A stretch of DNA of 9,560 bases. It comes from PHAA01 sp964584415 (lineage in GTDB: Bacteria; Bacillota; Syntrophomonadia; Syntrophomonadales; Syntrophomonadaceae). This document shows, in pieces, positions 1-6,529 of the stretch (position 1 is the stretch's first letter; every line of letters begins with the position of its first letter). The DNA lies in assembly GCA_964584415.1 (NCBI GenBank), contig CAZOZX010000076.1, forward strand, positions 1 to 9,560, given 5' to 3'. Made by a program: the position numbers and the translations under genes. The notes beneath the pieces are model-generated. The model was not told the DNA's origin. It made no database searches and saw only the letters and a list, made by a program, of their open reading frames with translations.

Positions 1-1
1 C

Positions 2-298
2 AAGGAAAAGAAGACCATGAGTCGAATTAATACTTTTTTCGAAAAGACTCAGCATATTTCTCCGGAGATAGACCTGCGCGGCAAATATGCCGAGGATGCA
101 CTTAATGAATTGGACAAATATTTGGAGGATGCCCACCTGGCTGGATTAGACCGGGTGAGAATTATTCATGGGAAAGGAACCGGGGCCCTCCGTCTGGCCG
201 TAAGGGAATACCTGCAAAGTCATATTTATGTTAAGGAATATAATGACGGTATGCGCCAGGAAGGCGGATATGGGGTAACGGTTGCTTCACTCAAATAA
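2..298 (+). CDS. mutS2: MutS2 family protein, C-terminal Smr domain (5' partial)
   Basis: This is the last 98 residues of a protein that enters from the left edge. The frame is open to base 2, so the ATG at 17 is probably internal rather than a start. The fragment carries the two signatures of the Smr domain: a DLRG motif about 20 residues into it and the HGKGTG motif at about 167-184, followed by an amphipathic helix and a glycine-rich end (GGYGVTV). Smr domains at the end of MutS2 have nuclease activity. MutS2 is an ATPase of the MutS superfamily, linked in different species to suppression of recombination and to rescue of collided ribosomes, not to classical mismatch repair. The upstream ATPase part is outside the window, so a stand-alone Smr protein cannot be fully excluded, but the spacing and end are typical of MutS2. 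It converges on the penicillin-binding protein gene and ends 19 bases before a hairpin terminator. Confidence 0.9.
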   Translation, partial: KEKKTMSRINTFFEKTQHISPEIDLRGKYAEDALNELDKYLEDAHLAGLDRVRIIHGKGTGALRLAVREYLQSHIYVKEYNDGMRQEGGYGVTVASLK

Positions 299-316
299 AT
301 TATCTTTAGGCAATAA

Positions 317-352
317 AGGGCGCCTCAAGAGTGACTATACTCGAGGCGCCTT
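317..352. terminator. Hairpin terminator between convergent mutS2 and PBP genes
   Basis: GGCGCCTC at 319-326 pairs perfectly with GAGGCGCC at 343-350. A G-T and an A-T pair (bases 317-318 with 351-352) lengthen it to 10 pairs, and an inner GAGT/ACTC can form a second small stem. On the + strand it is followed by TTCTGCATTTCTGAATTTTT, which is moderately T-rich. On the - strand the following bases are only weakly T-rich. It lies between two convergent stop codons and probably ends both transcripts, more clearly the mutS2 one. Confidence 0.8.
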
Positions 353-368
353 CTGCATTTCTGAATTT

Positions 369-2735
369 TTATTTATCATGAGCACTGAGCGGACAATATG
401 GAAGGGTTTGACCTACCGGGAGCACAATTTCGTAAACATACTTTTTCGGACACCCTGCCTTGGCTAAGTATAGTTTCCCGTTGTGACGGGGATCCGTACA
501 CACTTTTACAGTATTCGAGGATGGTCCTGAAGGCAGCTCACTGGTATGAATAATACAAGTTGCAGTAGGAATTGGGGTGACTGGCTTACCATCAGTTCCG
601 AGTTGTACAGCGGAAATAGTATAGGTATTGGGGCAAAACTTAGTGGCCCTTAATCCTGAGTCTCGGCAAATAGTAACAGTGTGAGAATCAGTACAGATAT
701 CAGCAGGTGCTTTGCTGGTAAGTGTATATTCGGTGACAGCCGGACACAAGGGGCCTGGCAGTTTGCCCGACTGACTGCATACTGTAACTTGAGTAATTCC
801 AGATGGCATGGGCCAGCTCCCAGCACTTACTCCTTGTTGGGCCTTTTGCATCATGGCCTTAAACATCAGGGCAGGAGCTCCACCACCAGCGACATTTACC
901 ATTTTATACTTTTGTTCATCGTATCCCATCCATACGGCCGCTGAGAAATGGGGAGTAATACCGCAAAACCAAATATCCGTCATTTCTTCAGTAGTCCCAG
1001 TCTTGCCCGCGGTTGGAACGTTAGCGACCTTGGCGCGGGTTCCGGTACCGGATTCTACCACCGTTTGGAGCATGTTATTCATCAGCCAGGCAGTTTCTGC
1101 GCTGATTACCCGCTGGCCATTAGGCTCATATTTGTAAATGGTAAGTCCGCTCATAGTTTCGATCCGGTTGATAAAATGCGGTTTATTATAAATGCCGCCG
1201 TTACTAAAGGCAGCGTAGGCGCCAGCCATCTGCACCGGGGTCACACCTTTGGTTAAACCGCCTAATCCTAAGGCAGCTAAGTTAAGATCATTGGTCCCCT
1301 GAGTATCAACCAATGACAAACCCAGGGATCTCCCCATCTCAAATCCACGCCGAGTGCCGATTAAATCCTCCATTTGCACCGCAAAAGTGTTCACCGAATA
1401 CTTGACCGCAGTTCGCATGGTGATATAACCACGATAAACCCCGTCGTAGTTGGCCGGCTTCCATACCCCGTTGGCGGTATTATAAGAAATGGGCGCATCA
1501 TTGAGGCTGGTATAAGGCATATACCCCTGTTCCAGCGCAGGTGAATAAACGGTTAAAGGTTTAATTGATGAACCGGGCTGACGATAGGCATTGGTGGCCC
1601 GGTTAAAACCTCGGGCCTGCTCATATTCCCGGCCTCCCATTATAGCCAGCACACCGCCATCGGAACTATCGATAACTGCCATTCCAGTTTGAACCGGAAT
1701 ATCCTTGCTGATTCCGCTGGGGAAGTTGGCTGAGTTTTTAAAATACTCTTCTGCATATAGCTGTAAATCGGAATTTAGATTGGTATAAATTCTCAAACCA
1801 GCCGTATATATGGCACTGTCACTGTTAGCATATTCTTTGTTTTGGGACAGTATAGCTGTAGCTTCGTCAATGACTGCATCGGTGTAAAATCCATGATTGA
1901 CCTCGGTATTCTGACTTTTGGCTAGTACAATCGGTGAATTGAAAGCCTGGGCAGATTGGTCAGCATTTATATATCCGGAATCGACCATACTATTTAGAAC
2001 CTGTTTCTGGCGGGCTTTGGCACTATCCATATTCGTATAAGGATTATATCGGCTGGGACTCTGAACCAGTCCGGCAATCATTGAACACTCTGACAAAGAA
2101 AGTTCACTGACATCTTTGCCGAAATAGGTATGGGCTGCAGCTTGAACGCCATAGGCTCCGGCCCCAAAGTATATTTTATTTAGGTACATCTCCAAGATTT
2201 CATCTTTGGAGTAAGTGGCTTCGATCTTAAAAGCGAGAAACATTTCCTTGATTTTTCTAGCCCAATTCTTGTCGGTGGTTAGAAATGAACTCCGGGCTAA
2301 TTGCTGGGTTATAGTACTGGCGCCTTGACCGGTTAGATCTCCCACCTGAAAATTACGCAGAACAGCCCGGGCAATACCCTTCACATTTATGCCGTGATGA
2401 CTGTAAAAATACTTATCTTCGGTAGCTATGAAGGCCTGTAATAAAGCGGGGGGGGCCTGTTCCAAACGCACATCCACTCTGTTTTCTGGCCCGTGCAGGC
2501 TGTTAAACAGGTTGTCATTACGATCGTATAACAATGTGGTATTGGCACCGGCTAATTGCTCAGGATTGAATGCTGGTAATGCTATGGCGGCATAAGCTGT
2601 AAATAAGGCGATTATACCTATGCCTATAAGCAAAGCTACCGCCAGTGCAAGTCTTCCTTTATTAATATTGCGAAAGTTATACTTGTGAACCGATTTCTTG
2701 GTTCTATTTGGTTTAGGCGTTTGGCTGTTTGACAT
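369..2735 (-). CDS. Class A penicillin-binding protein (PBP1A family), with cysteine-rich C-terminal tail
   Basis: This is a bifunctional peptidoglycan synthase of 788 residues: a glycosyltransferase polymerises lipid II and a transpeptidase cross-links the stem peptides outside the membrane. A basic cytoplasmic N-terminus (1-27) precedes one membrane anchor at about 28-53. The GT51 domain shows EDKYFYSHHG (106-115, catalytic Glu106), GQGASTITQQLAR (136-148), RKIKEMFLA (160-168) and the EILEMYLNKIYFG region (179-191). The transpeptidase domain shows the SxxK nucleophile (Ser389, Lys392), SVN (447-449) and KTGT (578-581). After about residue 645 comes a tail with nine cysteines in three similar modules, each beginning V-x-V/I-C and containing Cys-Pro. 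An AGGAGG-like site (GGGAGGTGG) lies about 8 bases before the ATG, supporting the start. The gene converges on mutS2 and diverges from tyrS. All catalytic motifs are intact, so it should be active. The subfamily number is less certain than the class. Confidence 0.95.
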   Translation of the reverse strand: MSNSQTPKPNRTKKSVHKYNFRNINKGRLALAVALLIGIGIIALFTAYAAIALPAFNPEQLAGANTTLLYDRNDNLFNSLHGPENRVDVRLEQAPPALLQAFIATEDKYFYSHHGINVKGIARAVLRNFQVGDLTGQGASTITQQLARSSFLTTDKNWARKIKEMFLAFKIEATYSKDEILEMYLNKIYFGAGAYGVQAAAHTYFGKDVSELSLSECSMIAGLVQSPSRYNPYTNMDSAKARQKQVLNSMVDSGYINADQSAQAFNSPIVLAKSQNTEVNHGFYTDAVIDEATAILSQNKEYANSDSAIYTAGLRIYTNLNSDLQLYAEEYFKNSANFPSGISKDIPVQTGMAVIDSSDGGVLAIMGGREYEQARGFNRATNAYRQPGSSIKPLTVYSPALEQGYMPYTSLNDAPISYNTANGVWKPANYDGVYRGYITMRTAVKYSVNTFAVQMEDLIGTRRGFEMGRSLGLSLVDTQGTNDLNLAALGLGGLTKGVTPVQMAGAYAAFSNGGIYNKPHFINRIETMSGLTIYKYEPNGQRVISAETAWLMNNMLQTVVESGTGTRAKVANVPTAGKTGTTEEMTDIWFCGITPHFSAAVWMGYDEQKYKMVNVAGGGAPALMFKAMMQKAQQGVSAGSWPMPSGITQVTVCSQSGKLPGPLCPAVTEYTLTSKAPADICTDSHTVTICRDSGLRATKFCPNTYTISAVQLGTDGKPVTPIPTATCIIHTSELPSGPSSNTVKVCTDPRHNGKLYLAKAGCPKKYVYEIVLPVGQTLPYCPLSAHDK

Positions 2736-2765
2736 ATAAACACCACCTCCCGGGTACCAATCTGG

Positions 2766-2793
2766 ATGATAACAACAAATATAGCAAGATCAA
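2766..2793 (-). promoter_or_regulatory. Possible promoter of the penicillin-binding protein gene
   Basis: On the - strand TTGATC (2793-2788) is separated by 16 bases from TATCAT (2771-2766), about 30 bases upstream of the start codon. The match to a sigma-A promoter is fair, not strong. An imperfect palindrome, CCCGG-GATAT-CCGGG at 2809-2823, lies just upstream of the -35 and could be an operator or chance. Confidence 0.4.
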
Positions 2794-2924
2794 TAGAAAA
2801 TTCGTATTCCCGGGATATCCGGGCAGTAACAGATAAACATTTGACAAAAAAGGCCTGAATTCCTGCTTAATCTTAAAGCATTTACAACAGTTTGAAGCTC
2901 AAATGCGGGCTTCCTGCCTAATTA

Positions 2925-2954
2925 TTGCATATCCGTAAAATGATATGCTATCAT
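2925..2954 (+). promoter_or_regulatory. Extended -10 promoter of tyrS
   Basis: TTGCAT (2925-2930) is followed after 18 bases by TATCAT (2949-2954). A TG dinucleotide sits one base before the -10 (2946-2947), which makes it an extended -10 promoter that tolerates a poor -35. Transcription would start near 2961, leaving a leader of about 20 bases with the ribosome site AAGGAGGT at 2966-2973. An alternative -35, TTGACA at 2841-2846, is perfect, but its best -10 (TTAATC at 2867) is 20 bases away and poor. No T-box specifier stem or T-box consensus sequence is visible between 2760 and 2979. Confidence 0.55.
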
Positions 2955-2979
2955 TTTTTAGTGGTAAGGAGGTAACGAA

Positions 2980-4197
2980 ATGGAAACTTCTTATAAGGAT
3001 GAAGCCAGGAGGCAAATGGAATTAATAGAACGGGGTGTAGCTGAGATTGTGCCTCGGGATGAACTCCTGCATAAGCTTGAGATATCGATTAGGGATGGTA
3101 AACCCTTACGAATTAAATTAGGCCTGGATCCGACCGCACCAGACATTCACCTGGGACACACCGTAGTGTTGAATAAATTAAGGCAATTTCAAGATCTGGG
3201 TCATGAGGCACACCTCATAATCGGTGACTATACTGGGCGTATAGGTGACCCCAGCGGCAAATCTGAAACCCGTAAGCAGCTGAGTGAAGAAGAAATCGTA
3301 ACCAATGCCCGCACTTATCAAGAACAAATATATAAAGTGTTGGACAGAGAGAAAACCATAATGCATTTCAACAGTGATTGGCTTAAACCGCTGCATTTAA
3401 TTGATGTCCTGCAGTTGGCAGCCAAGTATACCGTGGCTCGCATGATGGAACGGGATGATTTCGAGAAACGTTACAAAGAGGGTCTTCCGATTGGGGTCCA
3501 TGAGTTTATGTATCCGCTGATGCAGGGATATGATTCTGTGGCCCTTCAATCTGATCTGGAAATGGGTGGTACTGACCAGAAATTCAATCTGCTGGTTGGC
3601 CGGCATTTACTGAAAGAATATGGTTATGAACCCCAGGTGGCTCTTATGATGCCCATATTGGAAGGCACCGATGGAGTTCAAAAAATGAGCAAAAGCCTGG
3701 GCAATTATATTGCTGTAAATGATGATCCCTACGAAATGTTTGGCAAGACAATGTCTATCAGCGATCCATTGATTTGCAGGTACTTTGAATTGCTTACTCG
3801 TGTCCCAATGGAACAGATACAGACGATGCAAAGCCAAATGGAAAGCGGGGAACTGAATCCTCGTGACGCTAAGATGAAACTTGCCGTGGAGATTATAACC
3901 ACTTTCCATAGCAAGCAGGATGCTATTGAGGCTATGGAAAGATTTAAACTGGTATTTTCACAGCGGGATATTCCAGATGACATCCCGGAAATTGAGGTGA
4001 GGGAGACCGAAGTATGGCTTCCCAAGTTTTTCATGGATAACAAGCTGGTACCTTCGACCAGTGAGGGACGGCGAATGATCCAGCAAGGGGCAGTTCGCGT
4101 AAATGGGGAAAAACATGATTATGAGGATTTAAAGTTAGGACACGGTATGGTTATTCAAATCGGTAAGCGCAAATTTGTTAGAATCGTAATGGGATGA
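2980..4197 (+). CDS. tyrS: Tyrosyl-tRNA synthetase
   Basis: This cytoplasmic class I aminoacyl-tRNA synthetase charges tRNA-Tyr with tyrosine using ATP. The 405-residue product has the normal family length. The Rossmann catalytic domain contains the HIGH-type motif HLGH (57-60), the GDYTGRIGDPSG segment (82-93), the tyrosine/tRNA recognition region MQGYDSVALQSDLEMGGTDQKFN (181-203) and KMSKS (235-239). An S4-type RNA-binding domain occupies about 345-403. The wording of the HIGH region (PTAPDIHLGHTVVLNKLRQF) places it in the TyrZ-like branch found as the second TyrRS in Bacillus, not the Bacillus stearothermophilus TyrS type; this is from memory of the families. A consensus AAGGAGGT six bases before the ATG fixes the start. 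The gene stands alone on its strand, divergent from the penicillin-binding protein. Many Firmicutes tyrS genes are T-box regulated; this one shows no such leader. Confidence 0.97.
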   Translation: METSYKDEARRQMELIERGVAEIVPRDELLHKLEISIRDGKPLRIKLGLDPTAPDIHLGHTVVLNKLRQFQDLGHEAHLIIGDYTGRIGDPSGKSETRKQLSEEEIVTNARTYQEQIYKVLDREKTIMHFNSDWLKPLHLIDVLQLAAKYTVARMMERDDFEKRYKEGLPIGVHEFMYPLMQGYDSVALQSDLEMGGTDQKFNLLVGRHLLKEYGYEPQVALMMPILEGTDGVQKMSKSLGNYIAVNDDPYEMFGKTMSISDPLICRYFELLTRVPMEQIQTMQSQMESGELNPRDAKMKLAVEIITTFHSKQDAIEAMERFKLVFSQRDIPDDIPEIEVRETEVWLPKFFMDNKLVPSTSEGRRMIQQGAVRVNGEKHDYEDLKLGHGMVIQIGKRKFVRIVMG

Positions 4198-4201
4198 GAC
4201 C

Positions 4202-4276
4202 ATTAAGAACCAGGTGGTTAGGAGAGGCCGGCAGCACAGCTATCACGAAAGGTGAGAGTAATCTGCTGGTCTTAAT
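4202..4276. other. Potential long hairpin in the tyrS 3' region (terminator or structured RNA)
   Basis: ATTAAGAACCAG (4202-4213) pairs with CTGGTCTTAAT (4266-4276), giving 11 pairs with one bulged A. After a 2x2 internal loop, GGTTA (4216-4220) pairs with TAATC (4259-4263). An inner hairpin, CTATCAC (4240-4246) with GTGAGAG (4252-4258), closes a GAAAG loop with one A-G mismatch. A 19-base purine- and GC-rich strand (4221-4239) stays unpaired on the 5' side. It begins five bases after the tyrS stop codon and is followed by an A/T-rich stretch (ATTTAT), so it may simply terminate tyrS. Because its arms pair on either strand, it could also end the convergent small gene. It matches no riboswitch class I can recall. 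Confidence 0.45.
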
Positions 4277-4289
4277 ATTTATGGACATA

Positions 4290-4304
4290 AGCTAGCAACT
4301 AGCT
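4290..4304. repeat. Short perfect inverted repeat at the end of the small gene
   Basis: AGCTAG (4290-4295) and CTAGCT (4299-4304) form six pairs around a CAA loop and overlap the stop codon of the 82-residue protein. No clear T-run follows on either strand, so it is at most an accessory to termination and may be chance. Confidence 0.3.
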
Positions 4305-4547
4305 GAGCCCCATTGATTTTAAAGCTGGCATTATATCGTTGATATTCCCCTCAAAAAAGATGGCATATCCCTTCACATTAGGATAATCGAGTGACAGTAG
4401 CTTAATGAAGGTGAATCCTAACGCTTCCAGGTCTTCACGAGCAGCGTGGCGAATATATTTCATGTGCTCATCGGTAATTTTCTTAGCCATACAATAAACT
4501 TCTTTATGTTTGGAATTATAGAGTGCGGTAGCCACGAGGGTTCGCAT
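4299..4547 (-). CDS. Small protein of unknown function (82 residues)
   Basis: I do not recognise this protein. It is predicted soluble, with no signal peptide or membrane segment. It starts with a hydrophobic strand (MRTLVATAL), has a single cysteine (Cys19), then a charged helical stretch (KKITDEHMKYIRHAAREDLEALG, about 22-44), a hydrophobic strand (FTFIKLLSL), the segment DYPNVKGYAIFFEG (54-67) and a final helix. The alternation looks like a compact alpha/beta fold. The start at 4547 is chosen because AAGGAGG lies 9 bases upstream (4563-4557); the TTG at 4580 would lie before that site. It is a single gene, convergent with tyrS and divergent from the formate dehydrogenase operon, with about 268 bases between its start and that of nuoE. 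The good ribosome site, normal codon use and protein-like composition support a real gene. No function can be assigned. Confidence 0.75.
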   Translation of the reverse strand: MRTLVATALYNSKHKEVYCMAKKITDEHMKYIRHAAREDLEALGFTFIKLLSLDYPNVKGYAIFFEGNINDIMPALKSMGLS

Positions 4548-4703
4548 AGCAATCAACCTCCTTATAATAAAACAATTCAACCAGAAGCAGCCCCGGATGT
4601 AAACCCATCCTAAATATTTTCCCTATCTTTCACCATCTAGGGAGGAATTTTATTTCTTGAAGCCGAAATAGAAGGTATATTAGTATTACCCATAATTATT
4701 TAA

Positions 4704-4763
4704 TTGACGCTAGAAGCGTTGTTTGTATACAATTGACTAAGAATTAGGCTAGTCTCTTATTAT
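4704..4763 (+). promoter_or_regulatory. Candidate tandem promoters of the formate dehydrogenase operon
   Basis: Two sigma-A-like promoters overlap in this A/T-rich stretch. The first is TTGACG (4704-4709), 16 bases, TATACA (4726-4731). The second is TTGACT (4733-4738) with TATTAT (4758-4763) after 19 bases, or TTATTA after 18. Both -35 boxes are part of a repeated AATTGAC (4702-4708 and 4731-4737), 29 bases apart. Two palindromes overlap the first promoter, which suggests regulated transcription. The remaining part of the gap between the small gene and nuoE (4548-4703) shows only weak inverted repeats (GGATG/CATCC near 4594-4609, CCCTA/TAGGG at 4621-4642) and nothing I can name. Confidence 0.45.
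4723..4732. promoter_or_regulatory. Palindromic operator candidate, TTGTATACAA
   Basis: A perfect 10-base palindrome covers the -10 box of the first candidate promoter and abuts the -35 of the second. The GT-AT-AC core with flanking TT/AA resembles sites of GntR-family repressors, many of which sense organic acids. A second inverted repeat, ACGCT-AGA-AGCGT (4707-4719), lies just upstream between that -35 and -10. No regulator gene is in the window, so the assignment is inference. Confidence 0.4.
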
Positions 4764-4815
4764 TATTAATAAGTTGGAAACGACTGGCCATTTTTTTGTG
4801 AGAGGAGGTGAAAAC

Positions 4816-5262
4816 ATGGCTACCATCCAAGACATTATTTTATCTTTTAAAGATAAACCAGGGGGAATAATAGAGGCTTACCACGCTATACAGAAAGAAT
4901 ATAATTACCTGCCAGAAGAGACCATCCCAACCGCGGCACAGGTATTCGGGATCTCTGAAGCTCAGGCATACGGCGTGGCAACTTTCTATTCCTATCTTTC
5001 CGTAGCCAAGCGAGGCCAATATATTATACGTATGTGTGAAAGTGCTCCCTGTCATGTCGCTGGCGCTGATGCTTTGATTAAGGCTTTTGAGGAAGCTCTT
5101 GGAATCAAGGTGGGGGAAACAACAGCAGACGGAAAGTATACTCTGGAACTAACCGAATGCGTGGGACAATGTCAGGGTACCCCGGTTATTACTATCAATA
5201 GTGTACCCTATGTCGATATGAATCCTGCACAGGTTAAGGCGGTGCTAGCCTTGTGTCAATAA
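4816..5262 (+). CDS. nuoE: NuoE-like [2Fe-2S] subunit of NADH-linked formate dehydrogenase
   Basis: This 148-residue protein belongs to the NuoE/HydC/24-kDa family: a helical N-terminal part followed by a thioredoxin-like [2Fe-2S] ferredoxin domain. The cluster ligands are visible as C74-x4-C79 (CESAPC) and C115-x3-C119 (CVGQC), the standard spacing. It would bind the NuoF-like partner and relay electrons between it and the catalytic subunit. The start at 4816 has AGGAGGTG five bases upstream; a TTG at 4774 is open in the same frame but lies before that site and would add an atypical 14 residues. It is the first gene of the operon, 25 bases before the nuoF-like gene. The name refers to the family: the gene is not part of a complex I operon, since no other nuo genes are present and the downstream catalytic subunit is a formate dehydrogenase. 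Confidence 0.93.
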   Translation: MATIQDIILSFKDKPGGIIEAYHAIQKEYNYLPEETIPTAAQVFGISEAQAYGVATFYSYLSVAKRGQYIIRMCESAPCHVAGADALIKAFEEALGIKVGETTADGKYTLELTECVGQCQGTPVITINSVPYVDMNPAQVKAVLALCQ

Positions 5263-5287
5263 ATTTAGATAGAAAGGAGGGATTGGA

Positions 5288-6514
5288 TTGACAGAAGAAA
5301 AACGCATAGTCCTACGCAATGCAGACAAAATTGATCCTGAAAATATCAATGATTATCTGCAAGCCGGCGGCTATCAAGGCCTTGAAAAGGCTCGGAGTAT
5401 GACACGCACTGACCTTATCAACGAAGTTAAAAAAGCTAATCTAAGAGGCCGCGGCGGAGCCGGTTTTAACTGTGGAATGAAATGGAGCTTTGTACCCACC
5501 AATGCTGGGGATACTTTTGTGGTCTGCAATCTGGATGAGGGCGAGCCTGGAACATATAAGGACCGCATCATTGTACAGAAGGATCCGCAAGTGCTGTTAG
5601 AAGGCATGGCAATTTGTGCTCATGCTATCAACTCCAGACAGGGTTACATTTATTGCCGGGGAGAATATCCCTATGTAGTGGAACTTTTGAGAAGGGCTAT
5701 TGATCAGGCCAAGAACCAGGGAATACTGGGTGATTTTGATATTGAGGTTCGAATGGGCGGCGGCGCTTATGTGTGCGGTGAAGAAACCGCATTAATTGAG
5801 TCAATAGAAGGCCATCGCGGCGAACCGAGATTTAAGCCGCCTTTCCCCGGGGTAGCAGGTCTTTGGGCCCAACCCACCGTAGTAAACAACGTAGAAACAT
5901 TCGCTAACCTTCCTCAAATTGTCCTCAATGGTCCTGAATGGTTTTCATCAATAGGTGCAGCCAGTTACCCTGGCACCAAGGTTTTGACTTTGACTGGAGA
6001 TGTAGAGAAGAGGGTCTTTTTGGAAGTGCCCACTACGGCTACATTACGGGAAGTCATATTTGACTATGGCGGCGGAATTAAGGGTGGCAAGAAATTTAAG
6101 GCTGTACAGGTAGGTGGAACCTCCGGCGGATTTATTCCCGAGCATTTATTGGATACCCAAATTGATGCCGATTCTATGCGGGGTATTGGAGCCACCTTGG
6201 GAACAGGAGCCGTATTTGTCATGGACGAGACCCGTGACATTGTCGATATCGTCACCCGGATCGCCAAATTCTTTGAACATGAATCTTGTGGCAAATGCAA
6301 CCCTTGCCGGGAGGGAACCTATAGAGCCTATGAAATAATGAAAAAGATTAATAAAGGCCAGGCTATCGAGAAGGATATCGATAAACTGATCACGCTTGGT
6401 CGCGTCATGGAGAAAGCATGCCTCTGTGGTCTGGGGCAAGCAGCACCTTCACCGACCTTAACCACGTTGAAACATTTTTATCCCGAGTATCAAGCTCGGC
6501 TGCAAGTCCAGTAG
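5288..6514 (+). CDS. nuoF: NuoF-like FMN- and NADH-binding subunit of formate dehydrogenase
   Basis: This 408-residue flavoprotein exchanges electrons with NAD(H) through FMN and passes them to iron-sulfur clusters. Visible features are the nucleotide/FMN loop GRGGAGF (54-60), the CNLDEGEPGTYKDR segment (80-93), GAYVCGEETALIESIEG (159-175), the SLBB-like middle and the [4Fe-4S] ligands C334-x2-C337-x2-C340 with C380 (LCGLGQ). The length is that of the core NuoF. It lacks the N-terminal thioredoxin-like domain and the C-terminal 2x[4Fe-4S] ferredoxin domain found in the roughly 600-residue HydB/HylB proteins of bifurcating enzymes. The start is TTG at 5288, with GAAAGGAGG seven bases upstream; no ATG fits the conserved N-terminus as well. 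It sits between nuoE (25-base gap) and fdhA (15-base gap), so the three are almost certainly co-transcribed. NAD is the likely partner, but NADP cannot be excluded from sequence alone. Confidence 0.93.
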   Translation: MTEEKRIVLRNADKIDPENINDYLQAGGYQGLEKARSMTRTDLINEVKKANLRGRGGAGFNCGMKWSFVPTNAGDTFVVCNLDEGEPGTYKDRIIVQKDPQVLLEGMAICAHAINSRQGYIYCRGEYPYVVELLRRAIDQAKNQGILGDFDIEVRMGGGAYVCGEETALIESIEGHRGEPRFKPPFPGVAGLWAQPTVVNNVETFANLPQIVLNGPEWFSSIGAASYPGTKVLTLTGDVEKRVFLEVPTTATLREVIFDYGGGIKGGKKFKAVQVGGTSGGFIPEHLLDTQIDADSMRGIGATLGTGAVFVMDETRDIVDIVTRIAKFFEHESCGKCNPCREGTYRAYEIMKKINKGQAIEKDIDKLITLGRVMEKACLCGLGQAAPSPTLTTLKHFYPEYQARLQVQ

Positions 6515-6529
6515 AAAGGAGGGGAAAGA

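Noticed and set aside
282..467. 61-codon + strand frame spanning the mutS2/PBP junction
   Set aside because: It runs through the terminator hairpin and into the PBP gene on the opposite strand, with no ribosome site or protein-like sequence.
681..1256. Open frames on the + strand across the penicillin-binding protein gene
   Set aside because: They lie wholly within a gene with intact family motifs on the other strand, have no ribosome sites, and their products have no recognisable character.
4202..4276. A known riboswitch (glycine, lysine, cyclic-di-GMP, cobalamin considered)
   Set aside because: Short look-alike strings such as GGAGAG and CGAAAGG occur, but the conserved cores and their order do not match, and there is no downstream gene on the same strand close enough to control.
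4641..4671. SD-like GGAGGAATTTTATTTCTTG suggesting a leader peptide before nuoE
   Set aside because: The TTG opens a frame of only three codons before a stop, and nothing else supports translation there.
4774..4815. TTG start at 4774 for the NuoE-like gene
   Set aside because: The AGGAGGTG ribosome site at 4803-4810 lies inside this extension and points to ATG 4816; the added residues do not look like the family.
4816..6514. Part of a complex I (nuo) operon or an [FeFe]-hydrogenase operon
   Set aside because: No membrane Nuo subunits are present, and the third subunit carries the formate dehydrogenase molybdopterin domain and Sec-His-Ser site instead of a hydrogenase H-cluster domain.
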